A stretch of DNA of 64,000 nt from Taudactylus pleione (GCA_031769625.1 JAUIMM010000124.1:10428001-10492000); one strand, 5' to 3'; shown: positions 34,600 through 44,600, counted from the first letter of the stretch. Numbers and translations are program-made. Notes: generated by a model from the letters alone, not told the origin.

Positions 34600-36960
34600 T
34601 AACAAGGAAGGAGTTATTACAAGCTAAATGGGTATCCCTCTATTCTGAATCTGAAATCTCTCTACAGGTTCATACATGTTCCCAAGTTCTGTATGGAGGA
34701 CCCTACAGTCAATTATGATGGCAATGGAACCTGGGGATTTCATGGATCCATGAACATACAGTATCATATATGCATGTAACTATTGCACTATTCACCATGT
34801 TCTGAGTTTTTTGCTGTTCATCAGCAACATTACCATGCCTTTTGGTCTGGAGGAGTCAGAATGCTCCCATACTTGGACAGCCTCCTGATATTAACAGTTT
34901 ACGGAGGTTTTTACAACATCATCTCTAGCTGACCACTGCCTGTCCTATAGGAGTACAGATGGATAATCAATTGGAAATAGTCTTCTCTTTTTCCAACAAT
35001 ATGGTACATCTGGGGGTGCTACTGGATTCTTTGGCAAACGATCTTTCTACCATTGGACAGGTTTTCATTGCTACAATGGCTACACAATCAAAGGGTACCC
35101 ATTCACTCAGCAATGCAGGTCTTGGTGTCCATGGTATCTGCCTTCAACATAATGGAATATGCCCAGTTCCATTCAGATCTCTACAAAGATTGATTCTCTC
35201 CAGGTGGAATGGACAGCATCATCTTATAAGGGCTCAGAGGATCCCTCTCACTCCAGAGGTTCTTCACTCCCTTCTGTGGTGGTTGAGAAAGGATCATCTA
35301 AACAAAGGGCTACCGTTCTGGATTCCAAATTGGATCTCACCACGGATGCCAGACTTAGTGTATGGAGGGCAGTGACAGGTCATTTGCCAATACACATTCT
35401 GGAACTGCGACCAGTATACAGAGCAGTTATCAGGGCACAGGACCTGCTCCAGGGCAGGCCAGTCCAGATCCATTCCGACAATGTGACTATAGTGGCCTAC
35501 CTCAATCATCAGGGAGTCACAAGAGGTTATGCAGACTTTCTAAGTTGCTAGGACATACACGCGGGAGAGTGGTCTCTCTATTCGCGAGTGGTTCAGCTCC
35601 TGGTAAACAAATAGCATATATCAGAGATAGATTTCATGGCATCATGCCACAACCACAAGGTCCGTATGTGTGGGTCCAGGTATAAAGACCTATTAGTGGC
35701 AATCGTGGATGCACTGGGATGGGGCTTCAAACTGATGCATCTCTTTCCTCCAATTTCCCTGCTTCCAATAGTTCTCAGGAAATTCAAGCAGGAAGGCAGA
35801 AAAGTAATACTGGTGGCTACAGCTTGGCCCAGATGTCATTGGTTTACTGACATACAGAATCTGTCAGTAGACAGTCCGTATCATCTTCCTCTGTGGCAGG
35901 ATCTGCTAATTGCAGGGTCCCTGTTGACATCCAGACTTGCCCCATCATGCTTTGATGGCGTGGCTATTGAAATTTTCATCCTAAAAGCAAAAGGATTTTC
36001 CAGTTTGGTTATTCAGATGATGCTTTGGGCAAGGAAGTCTGTTTTCTGCACCATCTATTACAGAGTTTAGCATACCTTTGATCAATGGTGTTCCCATAGG
36101 GAATATGATTCTAGGGTATTCAGAAATTCCAGGATTCAGTTTTTTTATGCAGGCAGGATTAGACAATAGTCTCTGCCTGGCTACTTTATGAGGCCGGGGT
36201 TCTGCACTGTCAGTCTGGTTCCAGAAGAATATTGCTTCATTACCAGATGTTAGAATTTTTTTCCAAGGAGTTCTGCGAGTTCAGCCTCCTTTTGTTCCAC
36301 TGGTAGCAACGTGGGATTTGTCATTTGTTCTTAAGGGGTTACAAGCATCCCCTTTTGAACCTTTTAGACTCTGTAGATTTAGAGTGGTTGACAGCAAAGA
36401 CAATTTTTCTTCTTGCTATCTCTTCTGCTTGCAGAGTCTCATATTTAGCCTCTCTTCTCCCTCTCCATTTTTTGATTTTTCACCAGGATAAAGCTGTTCT
36501 TCGTACATGGGAGGGTTACCTTCCTAAGGTAGTGTCCCTTTTTCATGTAAATTAAGAAATTGTGGTTCCAGCTTTCAGGCTCCAGACCATTTTGTAGGTG
36601 AAGCCTCCCTGGATGTAGTTCGTGCTCTTCGTATTTATGTGGAGCATACGAATTCTGTTAAGAAATCAAATTCTCTTTTTTTATTATATGGTTTTCACAA
36701 ATGAGGATGGCCAGACTCTGACAAGATGGCTATGAGTGATTATCTCCCAGGAGTATACAGAGACTGATGTTCCTGTCCCAAGCACGGTGACAATGCATTT
36801 TACTCGGTCTGTAGCGCCATCATGGACATTCAGTCATGGTGCCTCTGCTGAACAATTATGCAAGGCTTCCACATGGTCTTCTGTCCACACTTTTCTTAGG
36901 TTCTATGCCTATGATACTTTTGCCTTTCAGAATGCTTCCTTTGGGCGATGAGTTCTCCTG
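34600..36960 (+). pseudogene. DIRS pol remnant: RT, RNase H and tyrosine recombinase
   Basis: In order: an RT start (LNLKSLYRFIHVPKF-like, 34640-34700), an RT motif NITMPFGLEE (about 34825), HLGVLLDSLAN (about 35008), LHSLLWWLRKDHLNKG (about 35262), an RNase H stretch with ELRPVYRAVIRAQDLL and IHSDNVTIVAYLNHQG (35400-35520), a CHNHKVRMCGSRYKD segment (35640-35690), VDALGWGFKLMHLFPP and VILVATAWPR (35703-35830), then recombinase segments: KTIFLLAISSACRVS (36398-36443), FHQDKAVLRTWEGYLPKVVS (36478-36540) and TRSVAPSWTFSHGASAEQLC with WSSVHTFLRFYAYDT (36800-36920). The TRS and following H belong to the catalytic R and H of tyrosine recombinases. Many frameshifts and stops. Confidence 0.85.
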
Positions 36961-37049
36961 TCTGCTCAGGAGCATCCCCCACCCTAGGGAAACTTCTTTA
37001 GTACATCCCCATGGTATCTCTGTGGATCCCTATTGACCCTGAAGAAGAA

Positions 37050-37438
37050 AATTAGAGTTATGGTAGACTTACCTGGATAAATCCCTTTTCTTCGAGGTCC
37101 ATATGGTCCACAGGGCACCCACGCTGACGCACCTGGCTTCATTGGATTATTTTCTTTCGGTCACAGATTCCCTCATCTTTTGTAATAGTGTTTCTGGTGT
37201 ATGATTGTTCTTCCTTCTCCTCTTTCCTTCTTCTGCCTTTAGGCTTGCTTACTAAACTGAAGTCCTATGGATAGGGGTGGGTTATATATTGAGGAGGACC
37301 CAGGGCATTCTGGGAGCCAAAGCTTTAACTGTTTGGTGCCTGGTCTTCTAACCATAATATCGCCATGGTATTCTTGTGGACCCTATGGACCTCGAAGAAA
37401 AGGAGTTATCTAGGTAAGTCTACCATAACTCTAATTTT
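37050..37438. repeat. Inverted repeat at the DIRS right terminus
   Basis: ATTAGAGTTATGGTAGACTT at 37051 recurs in reverse orientation at the right end (AAGTCTACCATAACTCTAAT, 37415-37434). Pairing extends through TCTTCGAGGTCCATA over about 70 bp. The spacer is about 245 bp and includes GCCAAAGCTTTAACTGTTTG, which also occurs at 22643-22745. Inverted terminal repeats are characteristic of DIRS elements. Confidence 0.8.
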
Positions 37439-37482
37439 GTTTTCAGTGATCCACTGGTGTGTACCTATATAAGTCTGCAGTA

Positions 37483-37923
37483 CAGGTTGAGTCTCCCATA
37501 TCCAAAATGCTTGGGACCAGGGGTATTTTGGATAATGGAATATGCCGTATTTTGGAATAATTGCATATCATAATGAAATATCTTGGGAATGGGACCCAAA
37601 TATACACACAGAATGCATTTATGTATTATATACACCTTATACACACAGCCTGCAGGTAATTTTATACAATATTTTCAATAATTTTGTGGCTCAAGCAAAG
37701 TTTGTGTACAGAAATGAAATTAATTTATTTTTAATATACACCTTATACACACAGCCTGAAGGTAATTTTATACAATATATTTAATAATTTGTGCCTTAGA
37801 CAAAGTTTGTGTACATTGAACCATCAAAAATCAAAGGTTTCATTATCTCAGTCATGCTAAAACAATTCCGTATTTGGGAATATTCCGTATTTTGGAATAT
37901 TTGGATATGGGTGACTCAACCTG
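37483..37923. mobile_element. Tigger/pogo-like MITE with TA TSD
   Basis: Ends CAGGTTGAGTCTCCCATATC and the reverse of GATATGGGTGACTCAACCTG form a good inverted repeat, and TA flanks both ends (37481-37482, 37924-37925). It contains GCTTGGGACCAG and CTTGGGAATGGGACCCAAAT. About 105 bp is duplicated in tandem (TATACACCTTATACACACAG at 37632 and 37737). The TA duplication and the TIR type suggest the Tc1/mariner/pogo superfamily. Confidence 0.82.
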
Positions 37924-38006
37924 TATCAACACCTGCACACACATAATTTCCAGCAGGTTATGGGGCCAGGCACCCAGGTGTAAAGCACCCAACCATGTAA
38001 GCTATT

Positions 38007-38976
38007 CAGGGGCAAACGCAGGATTCTCAGGGAGGGGTTTCCGTTATATATGTCTACACACACATATATATAAGTAGGTGCGTGCGAAAGAGGCCCCCAG
38101 TAGTAGTCCTCCCTATGCAGTCCCCCCCATGCAGTGCCCCTTATATACTGCCCCCAGCAGTAGTCCTCCCTATGTTGTGCCCCATATATAGTGCCCCCAG
38201 TAGTAGTCCCCTCCCTATGCAGTGCCCCTTATATACTGCTACCAGTAGTAGTCCCCTCCCTATGCAGTGCCCCTTATATAGTGCCCCCAGTAGTAGTCCT
38301 CCCTATGTAGTGTGACTTATATAATGCCCCCAGTAGTACCCCTTATATAGTGCCCAGGTAGTGCCAGAGCCCCCAGTAGTGGTCCCCCTTATGCAGTGCC
38401 CCTTATTTAGTGCCACCAGTAGTGCCCATTAGATAGTGCCCCCAGTAGTGCCTCCCCCCAGCAGTGCCAGTGCCCCCAGTAGTGCCAGTGCCTCCACTAG
38501 TGGTCCCCCCTTGAAGTGCCCCCAATATAGTGCCCTCCAGTAGTGCCTCCCCCCAGCAGTGCCCCTTACATATATAACGAAAAATACACAAACAACAAAA
38601 AAAACCCACTTACCTGAATCCCCGCTCCTGTGCCCACCTCCTTCCTTGAGCCGGAAGGTGGAGCCCGGCTCCGGCAATGCTTCCCTCTGTCTAGCTCCCT
38701 CTGAGAGGGCTGTGAGCATGGCGCACAGCCCGTCCACTGCCGATTCAGCTGGCAGCGCTTCCACGTCAGGTGGTATGAAAGCCACCTGACGCGGAAGCGC
38801 TGACATCTGAACTGGCAGGGGCCTGGCCGCGCTGCGCCGCGCAGCCGATCGTCGGTGGTCCGGGGATGGTGCAGAGATGGAGATAAGGTTGTCTCCATCT
38901 CTGAATAAAAAAAAATATTGGTTGGTCAGGGGGGGTTTCTGGGTACTTAGCAAACCCCCCCCTCCGTGCGCTAGTG
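38007..38976. mobile_element. Non-autonomous DNA element with 5-bp TSD (CTATT)
   Basis: 970 bp. The left end CAGGGGCAAACGCAGGATT and the right end CCCTCCGTGCGCTAGTG are imperfect inverted repeats, flanked by CTATT at 38002-38006 and 38977-38981. A minisatellite fills the left half. The right half has GTGCAGAGATGGAGATAAGG, GTCTCCATCTCTGAATAAAA and GTTGGTCAGGGGGGGTTTCTGGGT, shared with the element at 55074-59403. No transposase. Confidence 0.78.
38085..38570. repeat. Minisatellite, AGTAGTCC-CTCCCTATGCAGTGCCCC
   Basis: About ten imperfect units of 40-50 bp built from AGTAGTCC, CCTCCCTATGCAGTG, CCCCTTATATAGTGCCCCC. It is inside the 5-bp-TSD element. The proline-rich ORF reading is an artefact. 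Confidence 0.85.
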
Positions 38977-39260
38977 CTATTAGGATGCCTAGAGCAGCAT
39001 ACAGATGCCGTCTTAGGCACATGTTTTGTAGATTGCATAAGGACATGAAATGCAGACTTCAAGACCTGCACACACATAATTTCCAACACCACATAGGGCA
39101 AGTTAGTTATTATCATTCTACAAGGTTTTTTTTTAACTTTCAGAAGCATGAAATAGTTGCAAATGCATTTTAATAGTGAACTTTTTTTCTATGTGTAATT
39201 TTTTAATTGGCAGTACAAGGATAAAAATCAAACTTCTTTTGTCAGAAACACTCATCTCAC

Positions 39261-39436
39261 CTGTCTGACTGTCCCGCATTGATCATATGAGATGTAAAAT
39301 ATCAGCAAATTGCCATAAAATTGAGGACGACATTGTGGATCATTCAGAAAAATGTCATTTGCTGAATATCCCAAAGACTGTAAATACCACATTGATATCC
39401 GAACCTCCATAGAGGAAGATGAACATAAGAGGGTTA
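39261..39436 (-). CDS. DMBT1-like: DMBT1-like gene, ZP-N exon
   Basis: 176-bp exon. The acceptor is TTTTTACAG before 39436 (phase 1) and the donor is CAG|GTGAGA (phase 0). It encodes the first half of the ZP domain: VTLLCSSSSMEVRIS, YLQSLGYSAND, NDPQCRPQ and FYISYDQCGTVRQ, with the conserved cysteines of ZP-N. It continues directly into GEKDTISYSN of the exon at 16413, giving an unbroken ZP domain. No stops. The spacing between this exon and the CUB exon upstream is 0.9 kb. Confidence 0.9.
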
Positions 39437-39507
39437 CTGTAAAAAGGATAAATGAAAAATAAATGGAAATTGTTAATATAAGATGCACAGCTATAAAAAA
39501 AAAATAT

Positions 39508-39522
39508 ATATATATATATTTA
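39508..39522. repeat. Short (TA)n run
   Basis: TA dinucleotide run 70 bp upstream of the ZP-N exon acceptor. Confidence 0.8.
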
Positions 39523-39700
39523 TTTTCAACATAGTAGATTAATACTGAAGACATCAACTATGAAAGAACACATATAGAATTATGTTGGAAACAAATAAAA
39601 GTGTTAAACAAATCAGAATATGTTTTATATTTTAGATTCCTCAAAGTAGCCCCTTTTTGCTTGGATGACAGCTTTGCACACTCATGGCATTCTCTCAGTA

Positions 39701-39835
39701 TTCCAAAATATGTTCAGGCACTCGGAATAAAAATATAAGAATTAAAACACTGAGCCTCCGCTCGTCAAAGAGCGAAGGCTCAGTGTTTTACTTCTTATAT
39801 TTCTATTCTGAGTGCCACCTGAATATATTATGGAA
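39701..39835. repeat. Hairpin/foldback in the intron
   Basis: A 135-bp inverted repeat. TTCCAAAATATGTTCAGGCAC pairs with GTGCCACCTGAATATATTATGGAA, and AACACTGAGCCT pairs with AGGCTCAGTGTT, closing on CCGCTCGTCAAAGAGCG. Arms are about 60 bp with mismatches. No target duplication resolved. Confidence 0.78.
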
Positions 39836-39954
39836 TATCATATATATATATAATATTTGCAGAAGCTCATAGATAGGCTTGAAATGTTCAAAATATAGTA
39901 CAAATACCGATGCCTTCCCAGGTTTCACACGGGGTGAATCGTGTGACCCAAATA

Positions 39955-40014
39955 TATTGTCCAAACGGACAAAGAACGACTGAGTCTCTTTGTTTTTCAA
40001 GTGTTGCCGTTTGG

Positions 40015-40054
<40 letters not shown>
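39955..40054. repeat. Small inverted repeat followed by (TA)n
   Basis: ATTGTCCAAACGG (39957) pairs with CCGTTTGGACAAT (40007) across 37 bases, followed by (TA)n to 40054. Confidence 0.75.
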
Positions 40055-40056
<2 letters not shown>

Positions 40057-40326
40057 ATTACTTTCACATTACAAGAACGCAAACTACGTACTTGGTTTAA
40101 ATTGTAAAATATGTGATTCATTCTATTTTTAGCTGCCTCTTTTGGGTTACCAGAAAAATGGAAAAGTGCCACCTGGTTTTCCAGTACTCTGGTAAATTTG
40201 CATTATGGGTCCCTACTATGGCTAAATAAATAATGGTTCTCACCTGACAATTACCAGCATTGTAATAATAGTTTATAACAGCAGCTTATTAGAAATTGGA
40301 GTTTTTACATCACAGTGTATACTTAC

Positions 40327-40547
40327 CACTCTGATTATTTTGGGCAATAGAGACATAGTTGGCTTGGAAACCGCGGACAAAGTTGCTGTTACTTCCTCTG
40401 CTGGTGTAGACCACACTTAGACTGTTAGACGAGGAGGTAAAATTGTGCCTCCCGGTTCCACAAAACTTTCCTAGTAATGGAGAACCAGAGGGGGTCCCAT
40501 CATACACTGACACAGATCCAGATGAACAATAATTGGAGTTTTCAAGC
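40327..40547 (-). CDS. DMBT1-like: DMBT1-like gene, CUB domain second half
   Basis: 221-bp exon. The acceptor is CCCAACAG before 40547 (phase 2) and the donor is AGTG|GTAAGT (phase 1). It encodes LENSNYCSSGSVSVYDGT, LLGKFCGTGRHNFTSSSNSL and VVYTSRGSNSNFVRGFQANY, the second half of a CUB domain with its C-x-x-x-C disulphide pair and the terminal GF-A-Y motif. N-F-T is a possible glycosylation site. It joins DFA of the exon at 42039 and V of the ZP-N exon without frame change. CUB domains bind protein or glycan ligands. In DMBT1 a CUB precedes the ZP domain, as here. Confidence 0.9.
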
Positions 40548-41302
40548 CTGTTGGGATATGTGACAAATAAGAACACAAGAAGATTATATATAAGTTAATC
40601 AAGCTTGTACAGAGAGACAATGTAGCCAATCATTTATATGATCTGTTTAGGAAAGTTGCCATAAACTACAAATACTAAAATACACAAATAAGGGTAAGGG
40701 GGGAATAGAAGAAAGGTTGCACCAAGGACTGATATTCAAAACATCACAAATTCGCAAATAACCCTTAAATTCCTATTGCTATTATAAATTAATGATCAGG
40801 TAAGGGGTGCTACTCAGGGACATTATACATTATTTCAAAAAAGGAGATAAGGGAAGAATCCCTATATGAGTGCACTATTACTTATAATAAAAAATAAAAT
40901 ATAACCTTTATTATAATTATTAAAATACACCCTTGGGTGAACAAACACAGCAAAATACAAAACATACAATATTACATATAACAGAACATATTAAAATAAT
41001 TGTGCTCAGTCCTATATATTTGTCACATATACACTTGATAGTGTCCCTTTGTGTACCTATTAAATTTATAATGCTCCTAAATTCAATGACAGTTTGATAT
41101 GTTCTCAAATTATTGGCTGCTTAATAGAGAGTATCAGCAATTAGTTTAACCCACGTGTGTACGTCTCATTTGAGAGGATCCAGTTATAATCATGTGTGCT
41201 TACAAATCTAATATATCAACCAAATGAATCCCCTTACTGCGGTGTTATATTATGATGTAACACATTATAGACCATTTCTCTGTTTGTAATTGTGTTTCCA
41301 CA
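40548..41302. other. Intron DNA with AT-rich repeat debris
   Basis: No coding similarity. Nothing with clear ends was recognised outside the hairpin that follows. Confidence 0.35.
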
Positions 41303-41432
41303 ACACCACGTTGATTCCAGAACAGCAACACTGTATCAATCTCAAGAGTCTGTAATGATCTGTTTGTTATCCACTATTAAACCAGACTCTTGAGATTGAT
41401 ACAGTGTTGCTGTTCTGGAGTCACCGTGGTGT
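41303..41432. repeat. Hairpin with 49-nt arms
   Basis: Left arm 41303-41351 and right arm 41384-41432 pair almost completely. The core CAGAACAGCAACACTGTATC and its reverse are perfect. The loop is 32 nt. It lies in the intron between the two CUB exons. Confidence 0.85.
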
Positions 41433-41434
41433 AT

Positions 41435-42038
41435 ATGGAAAATGTTAACAAGCTTACCAACAATGTTTATAATGGACAAAAGGGTACAGCATTTGAGAGT
41501 GCATTTTCCTGTACAGTACTCAACTAAGCACCTCCAGCACACTATATAATGGTCAACAAAGTTATTTTAGACAGAATTAGAGATGGAAAATGCAGTTGGT
41601 TAATGGTCACTATGTCTCTATGTGCAGCATATTGTTGATTGCAGAATATCCAGCTTTGCCATTACACTGTTCTAGTAGTCCACTAGTGTTGTAGAGAGTA
41701 CGCATACTTTATTGAGTTAGGAGAGCAAAATAGATGCAATTCAATAAAAATACTGATCGCATGGATGTATGGTGCAGTTTAGTCGCACTTTTCATGGTAT
41801 TGAAAATAGGGCTATTTTAACACAATTTGAGGTTAGGTTAATGAGGACACATTTGCATACTGTATAACCTTTTAATTTGGTTTATTTTCCCTTTTAAAGA
41901 GTCCTGCTTCTCCCTGCAGGCCAGTAATGTTCACTCCCAGTACACAGAAGACAAGCCGATTACGTTTGAAGGATTACTTAAACAATTGTTATTTCCACAT
42001 TATGAAATTGGAAAAAATAAATTTCATTTATTACTTAC
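41435..42038. other. Intron DNA, nothing recognised
   Basis: No ORF similarity or repeat boundaries seen. Confidence 0.35.
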
Positions 42039-42177
42039 GCAAAGTCATTAAAGTATATCTGGATGATACTATTTGGGGTTTGAATATGCCAAACACAATC
42101 TGCAGGGTGGCGAGAATAAGGGTAAGCTGGGCTCTCAATGACTCCCCAAGGATTAGCCAGGATCCCACCACAGTTAA
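42039..42177 (-). CDS. DMBT1-like: DMBT1-like gene, CUB domain first half
   Basis: 139-bp exon, the most upstream one found. The acceptor is CTTCTTGCAG before 42177 (phase 1) and the donor is TTTGC|GTAAGT (phase 2). It encodes NCGGILANPWGVIESPAYP, DCVWHIQTPNS and IQIYFNDFA, the classical first half of a CUB domain (CGG-x-L, G-x-I-x-SP-x-YP, C-x-W-x-I, F-x-DF). Phase 1 at both outer borders of the CUB unit is the usual exon-shuffling arrangement. The exon that should precede it was not found within the remaining 21.8 kb, so either the next intron is longer than that or I missed a small exon. Confidence 0.9.
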
Positions 42178-42476
42178 CTGCAAGAAGTTAAAGCTTTTTA
42201 TTTCCATAGAGCAAACTAGAAGATATTACATTTTAAAGTAATTTAGCAAAGAAAATATTTAGTTTAGGGTGAAATAGAGCAGGATTATATAGGACACTTA
42301 GAAAAATAGATGTATGCCTGTTTTATTTATTCTTCCATTTCAATACATGGGATATCATTAGAGACTTCATTAGATTTCCATATTTTTTCCCCTCATTAAA
42401 CATAATTGATGGAAAACAGTTTTAATTATGTCCCAGCAAATTTATTTCAGATTAACAATATTTCAAACTATAAAGG
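42178..42476. other. Intron DNA, nothing recognised
   Basis: AT-rich noncoding sequence. Confidence 0.3.
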
Positions 42477-43049
42477 GGCCGATCCATTAGCTGATAAATT
42501 GTACGACTGAACGAGTTCAGTCATTCAATTTATCTGCTATGGATAGACCCTGAACGATGACACATGCGCACTCCCTTGGCCGATAAATTTAATCTTTCGT
42601 CTCTCCAACATGTTGGTCAATTATCGCTTTTCGCTGCCAAATATTAGAAATATCTGGCAGTTTATAAGCAGTAAACGATGAACGACGAATGATAATTTAT
42701 TCAAGCCACACCCGGGATGCTCCGAATTCCCTCCACTGTTCCCTGGAGAGAAGCAGCAGCTACAGAGCGCCGGGGGACAACATAGCTTTGCAAAATAATA
42801 AGGTAAGTTCAGTGCATCTATGGGGGGATTGGTTAGATGGATTGTAGTGCAGTGGCGGTGGTGTAGCGGGGGGTTGTTTATTGTGGGGGGGCAATGGGCT
42901 TGTTTTTAGGGGGGTAGCAAGGGTTGTTTATAGTGGGGGGGTTTGCAAGGTAGTTTATAGCGGGGGTGGCGGGCTTGTTTATAGTGCGGTTGGTGGGGTA
43001 GCTAGTGCGACAGTCAAAGGAGGTGCGTGGTTTTTTAAAAATTTTATTT

Positions 43050-43990
43050 AATTTTTTAGGTGTATGTAGTGAGAAAATGGGATCTACCAGGGGGCACTGC
43101 AGGGGCTCTAATGGGGGCACTGCAGGGGCTCTAAAGGGGGAACTGTAGGGGTTCTAAAGGTTGTACTATGGGGGCTCTAAAGGGGGAACTGCAGGGGTTC
43201 TAAAGGGGGTACTATGGGGGCACTATGGGAGCTCTAAAGGGGGGCACTGCAGGGGCTCTAATGGGGGCACTATGGGGCACTTTGGGGGCTCTAAAGGGGG
43301 CACTGCAGGTGCTATAAAGTAGGCACTATGGGGGCACTGCAGGGGCTCTAAAGGGGGTACTATGTGGGCACTATGGGGGCACTGCATGGGATATAAAGGG
43401 GGCACTGCAGGGGCACTAGAGGGGCTCTAAAGTGGGCACTACAGGGGCTTTAAAGAGGGCACTATGGGGGTTTTAATGGCGGGCACTATGGGGGCTCTAA
43501 AGGGGGTACTGCAGTTGCTCTAAAGTAGGCACTATGGGGGCACTGCAGTTGCTCTAAAGTAGGCACTATGGGGGCACTATGGTGGTACTAAAGGGGGCAC
43601 TACATGGGCTCTAAATGGGGCATTATGGGGTCTCTAAAGGGGGCACTACAGAAGTTCTAAAGGGGGCACTATGGGGGCTCTAAAGGGGGCACTGCAGTGG
43701 CTCTAAAGGGGCACTATGGGGGCTCTTAAGGGGGCATTGCAGGGGCTCTAAAGGGGACACTACATGGGCTTAAAGGGGACACTACAGGGGCTCTAAAGAG
43801 GGCAATAAGTGGGCTCTAAAGAGGGCACTATGGGGGCTCTAAAGGGGGCACTGCAGGGGCTATAAAGGGGGTGCAAAAGGTGCTCTAAAGGGGGCACTAT
43901 GGTGGCACTACAGGGGCTCTAAAGTGGGCACTACAGGGGCTCTAAAGGGGCTCTACCAGGAGGGCACTACAGGGGCTTTTACCGGGGGAT
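43050..43990. repeat. Minisatellite GGGGGCACT-RCAGGGGCTCTAAA
   Basis: About 35 irregular units of 20-35 bp alternating GGGGGCACTGCAGGGGCTCTAAAG with ACTATGGGGG variants. There is no fixed period. It is strongly strand-asymmetric (G-rich top strand). Confidence 0.9.
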
Positions 43991-44160
43991 ATGAAGGGGC
44001 ATACAAGGGGAACTGAAGGGGCACTAAAGGGGAGCTGAAGGGACAATAAAGGGATGAAAAGGGGCACATATGGGAGCAGAGCAAAGGGGATCTAATGGGA
44101 GCACAGGGGCACTACTGTCTGCAAATATCTATTAATTATTATTTTTTATATTATTTTGCA

Positions 44161-44577
44161 GATGTCAGGATCCAATGCATGCCGATTTTGGAAGGGATTC
44201 ATCGAATTGTACCAGGCCAATGAGCGCCTGTGGAAGTTATCCAGCAAGGACTTCTCAAACAGAGACAAAAAGATTCAGGCACTTTATAAGCATGTAATCT
44301 ACAGCCGAGGCTGAGAAAAAGATGCTGAAGTCAACTGGGTAAAGGCAAAAATTGTGAACTTCAGAACAGTGTTCTTAAAGGCGCACTATAAGTACAAAGA
44401 TGCATAACGTTCGAGTGCAGGTGCTGATGAAGTCCAGAAGCCCAAGCTGTGGTATTATGACTTGCTCCTGTTTGTTCTTGACCAAGACCCAAAGACACGG
44501 TCGCGGTGCTCGCTGGGGCCAAGGGTCGAGGAGGAGGAGGACCTCAAAAAAGAGTTGGAGGGTCAGGATGAGGTAAG
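44161..44577 (+). pseudogene. MADF/Myb-like ORF remnant of Harbinger type
   Basis: The frame from 44191 reads FWKGFIELYQANERLWKLSS, KDFSNRDKKIQALYKHVIYS, then after a stop VNWVKAKIVNFRTVFLKAHY, KYKDA, another stop, and KPKLWYYDLLLFVLDQDPKT. This is a MADF domain: an aromatic start, LW at the second helix, and the YDLLLFL end. MADF proteins encoded by PIF/Harbinger elements bind the element ends and help import the nuclease. Two in-frame stops and an acidic EEEED tail are visible. Confidence 0.7.
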
Positions 44578-44600
44578 CTATTAAAAATGTTATACTATTT

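Larger units (their letters stand above)
33106..37438 (+). mobile_element. DIRS-type retrotransposon, decayed
   Basis: Plus-strand element whose pol order is reverse transcriptase, RNase H, then tyrosine recombinase, which defines DIRS and separates it from LTR retrotransposons with DDE integrases. The left boundary is uncertain; 33106-34400 has gag-like debris and no clear terminus. The right part ends in a 70-bp inverted repeat pair (37050-37120 and 37367-37436). Several frames are needed to follow the proteins, so the copy is inactive. Confidence 0.8.
42477..44600 (+). mobile_element. PIF/Harbinger-like element remnant
   Basis: Starts near GGGGCCGATCCATTAGC, followed by subterminal short inverted motifs (GATAAATTGTACGACTGAAC and GTTCAGTCATTCAATTTATC). 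A minisatellite (43050-43990) separates this end from a MADF-type ORF remnant (44161-44577). The association of a MADF/Myb-like ORF with such ends is characteristic of Harbinger elements. The right end and the nuclease ORF were not found. Confidence 0.5.

Noticed and set aside
33106..37438. LTR retrotransposon or endogenous retrovirus
   Set aside because: The pol remnant ends in a tyrosine recombinase, and no flanking LTRs, protease or envelope were seen.
38082..38315. Proline-rich ORF
   Set aside because: Produced by the AGTAGTCC/CCCCTTATATAGTG minisatellite.
39261..42177. Interpretation of the CUB and ZP exons as CUZD1
   Set aside because: CUZD1 ends in a transmembrane segment. This gene ends 22 residues after the dibasic site without a hydrophobic stretch, and its ZP motifs are closer to DMBT1.
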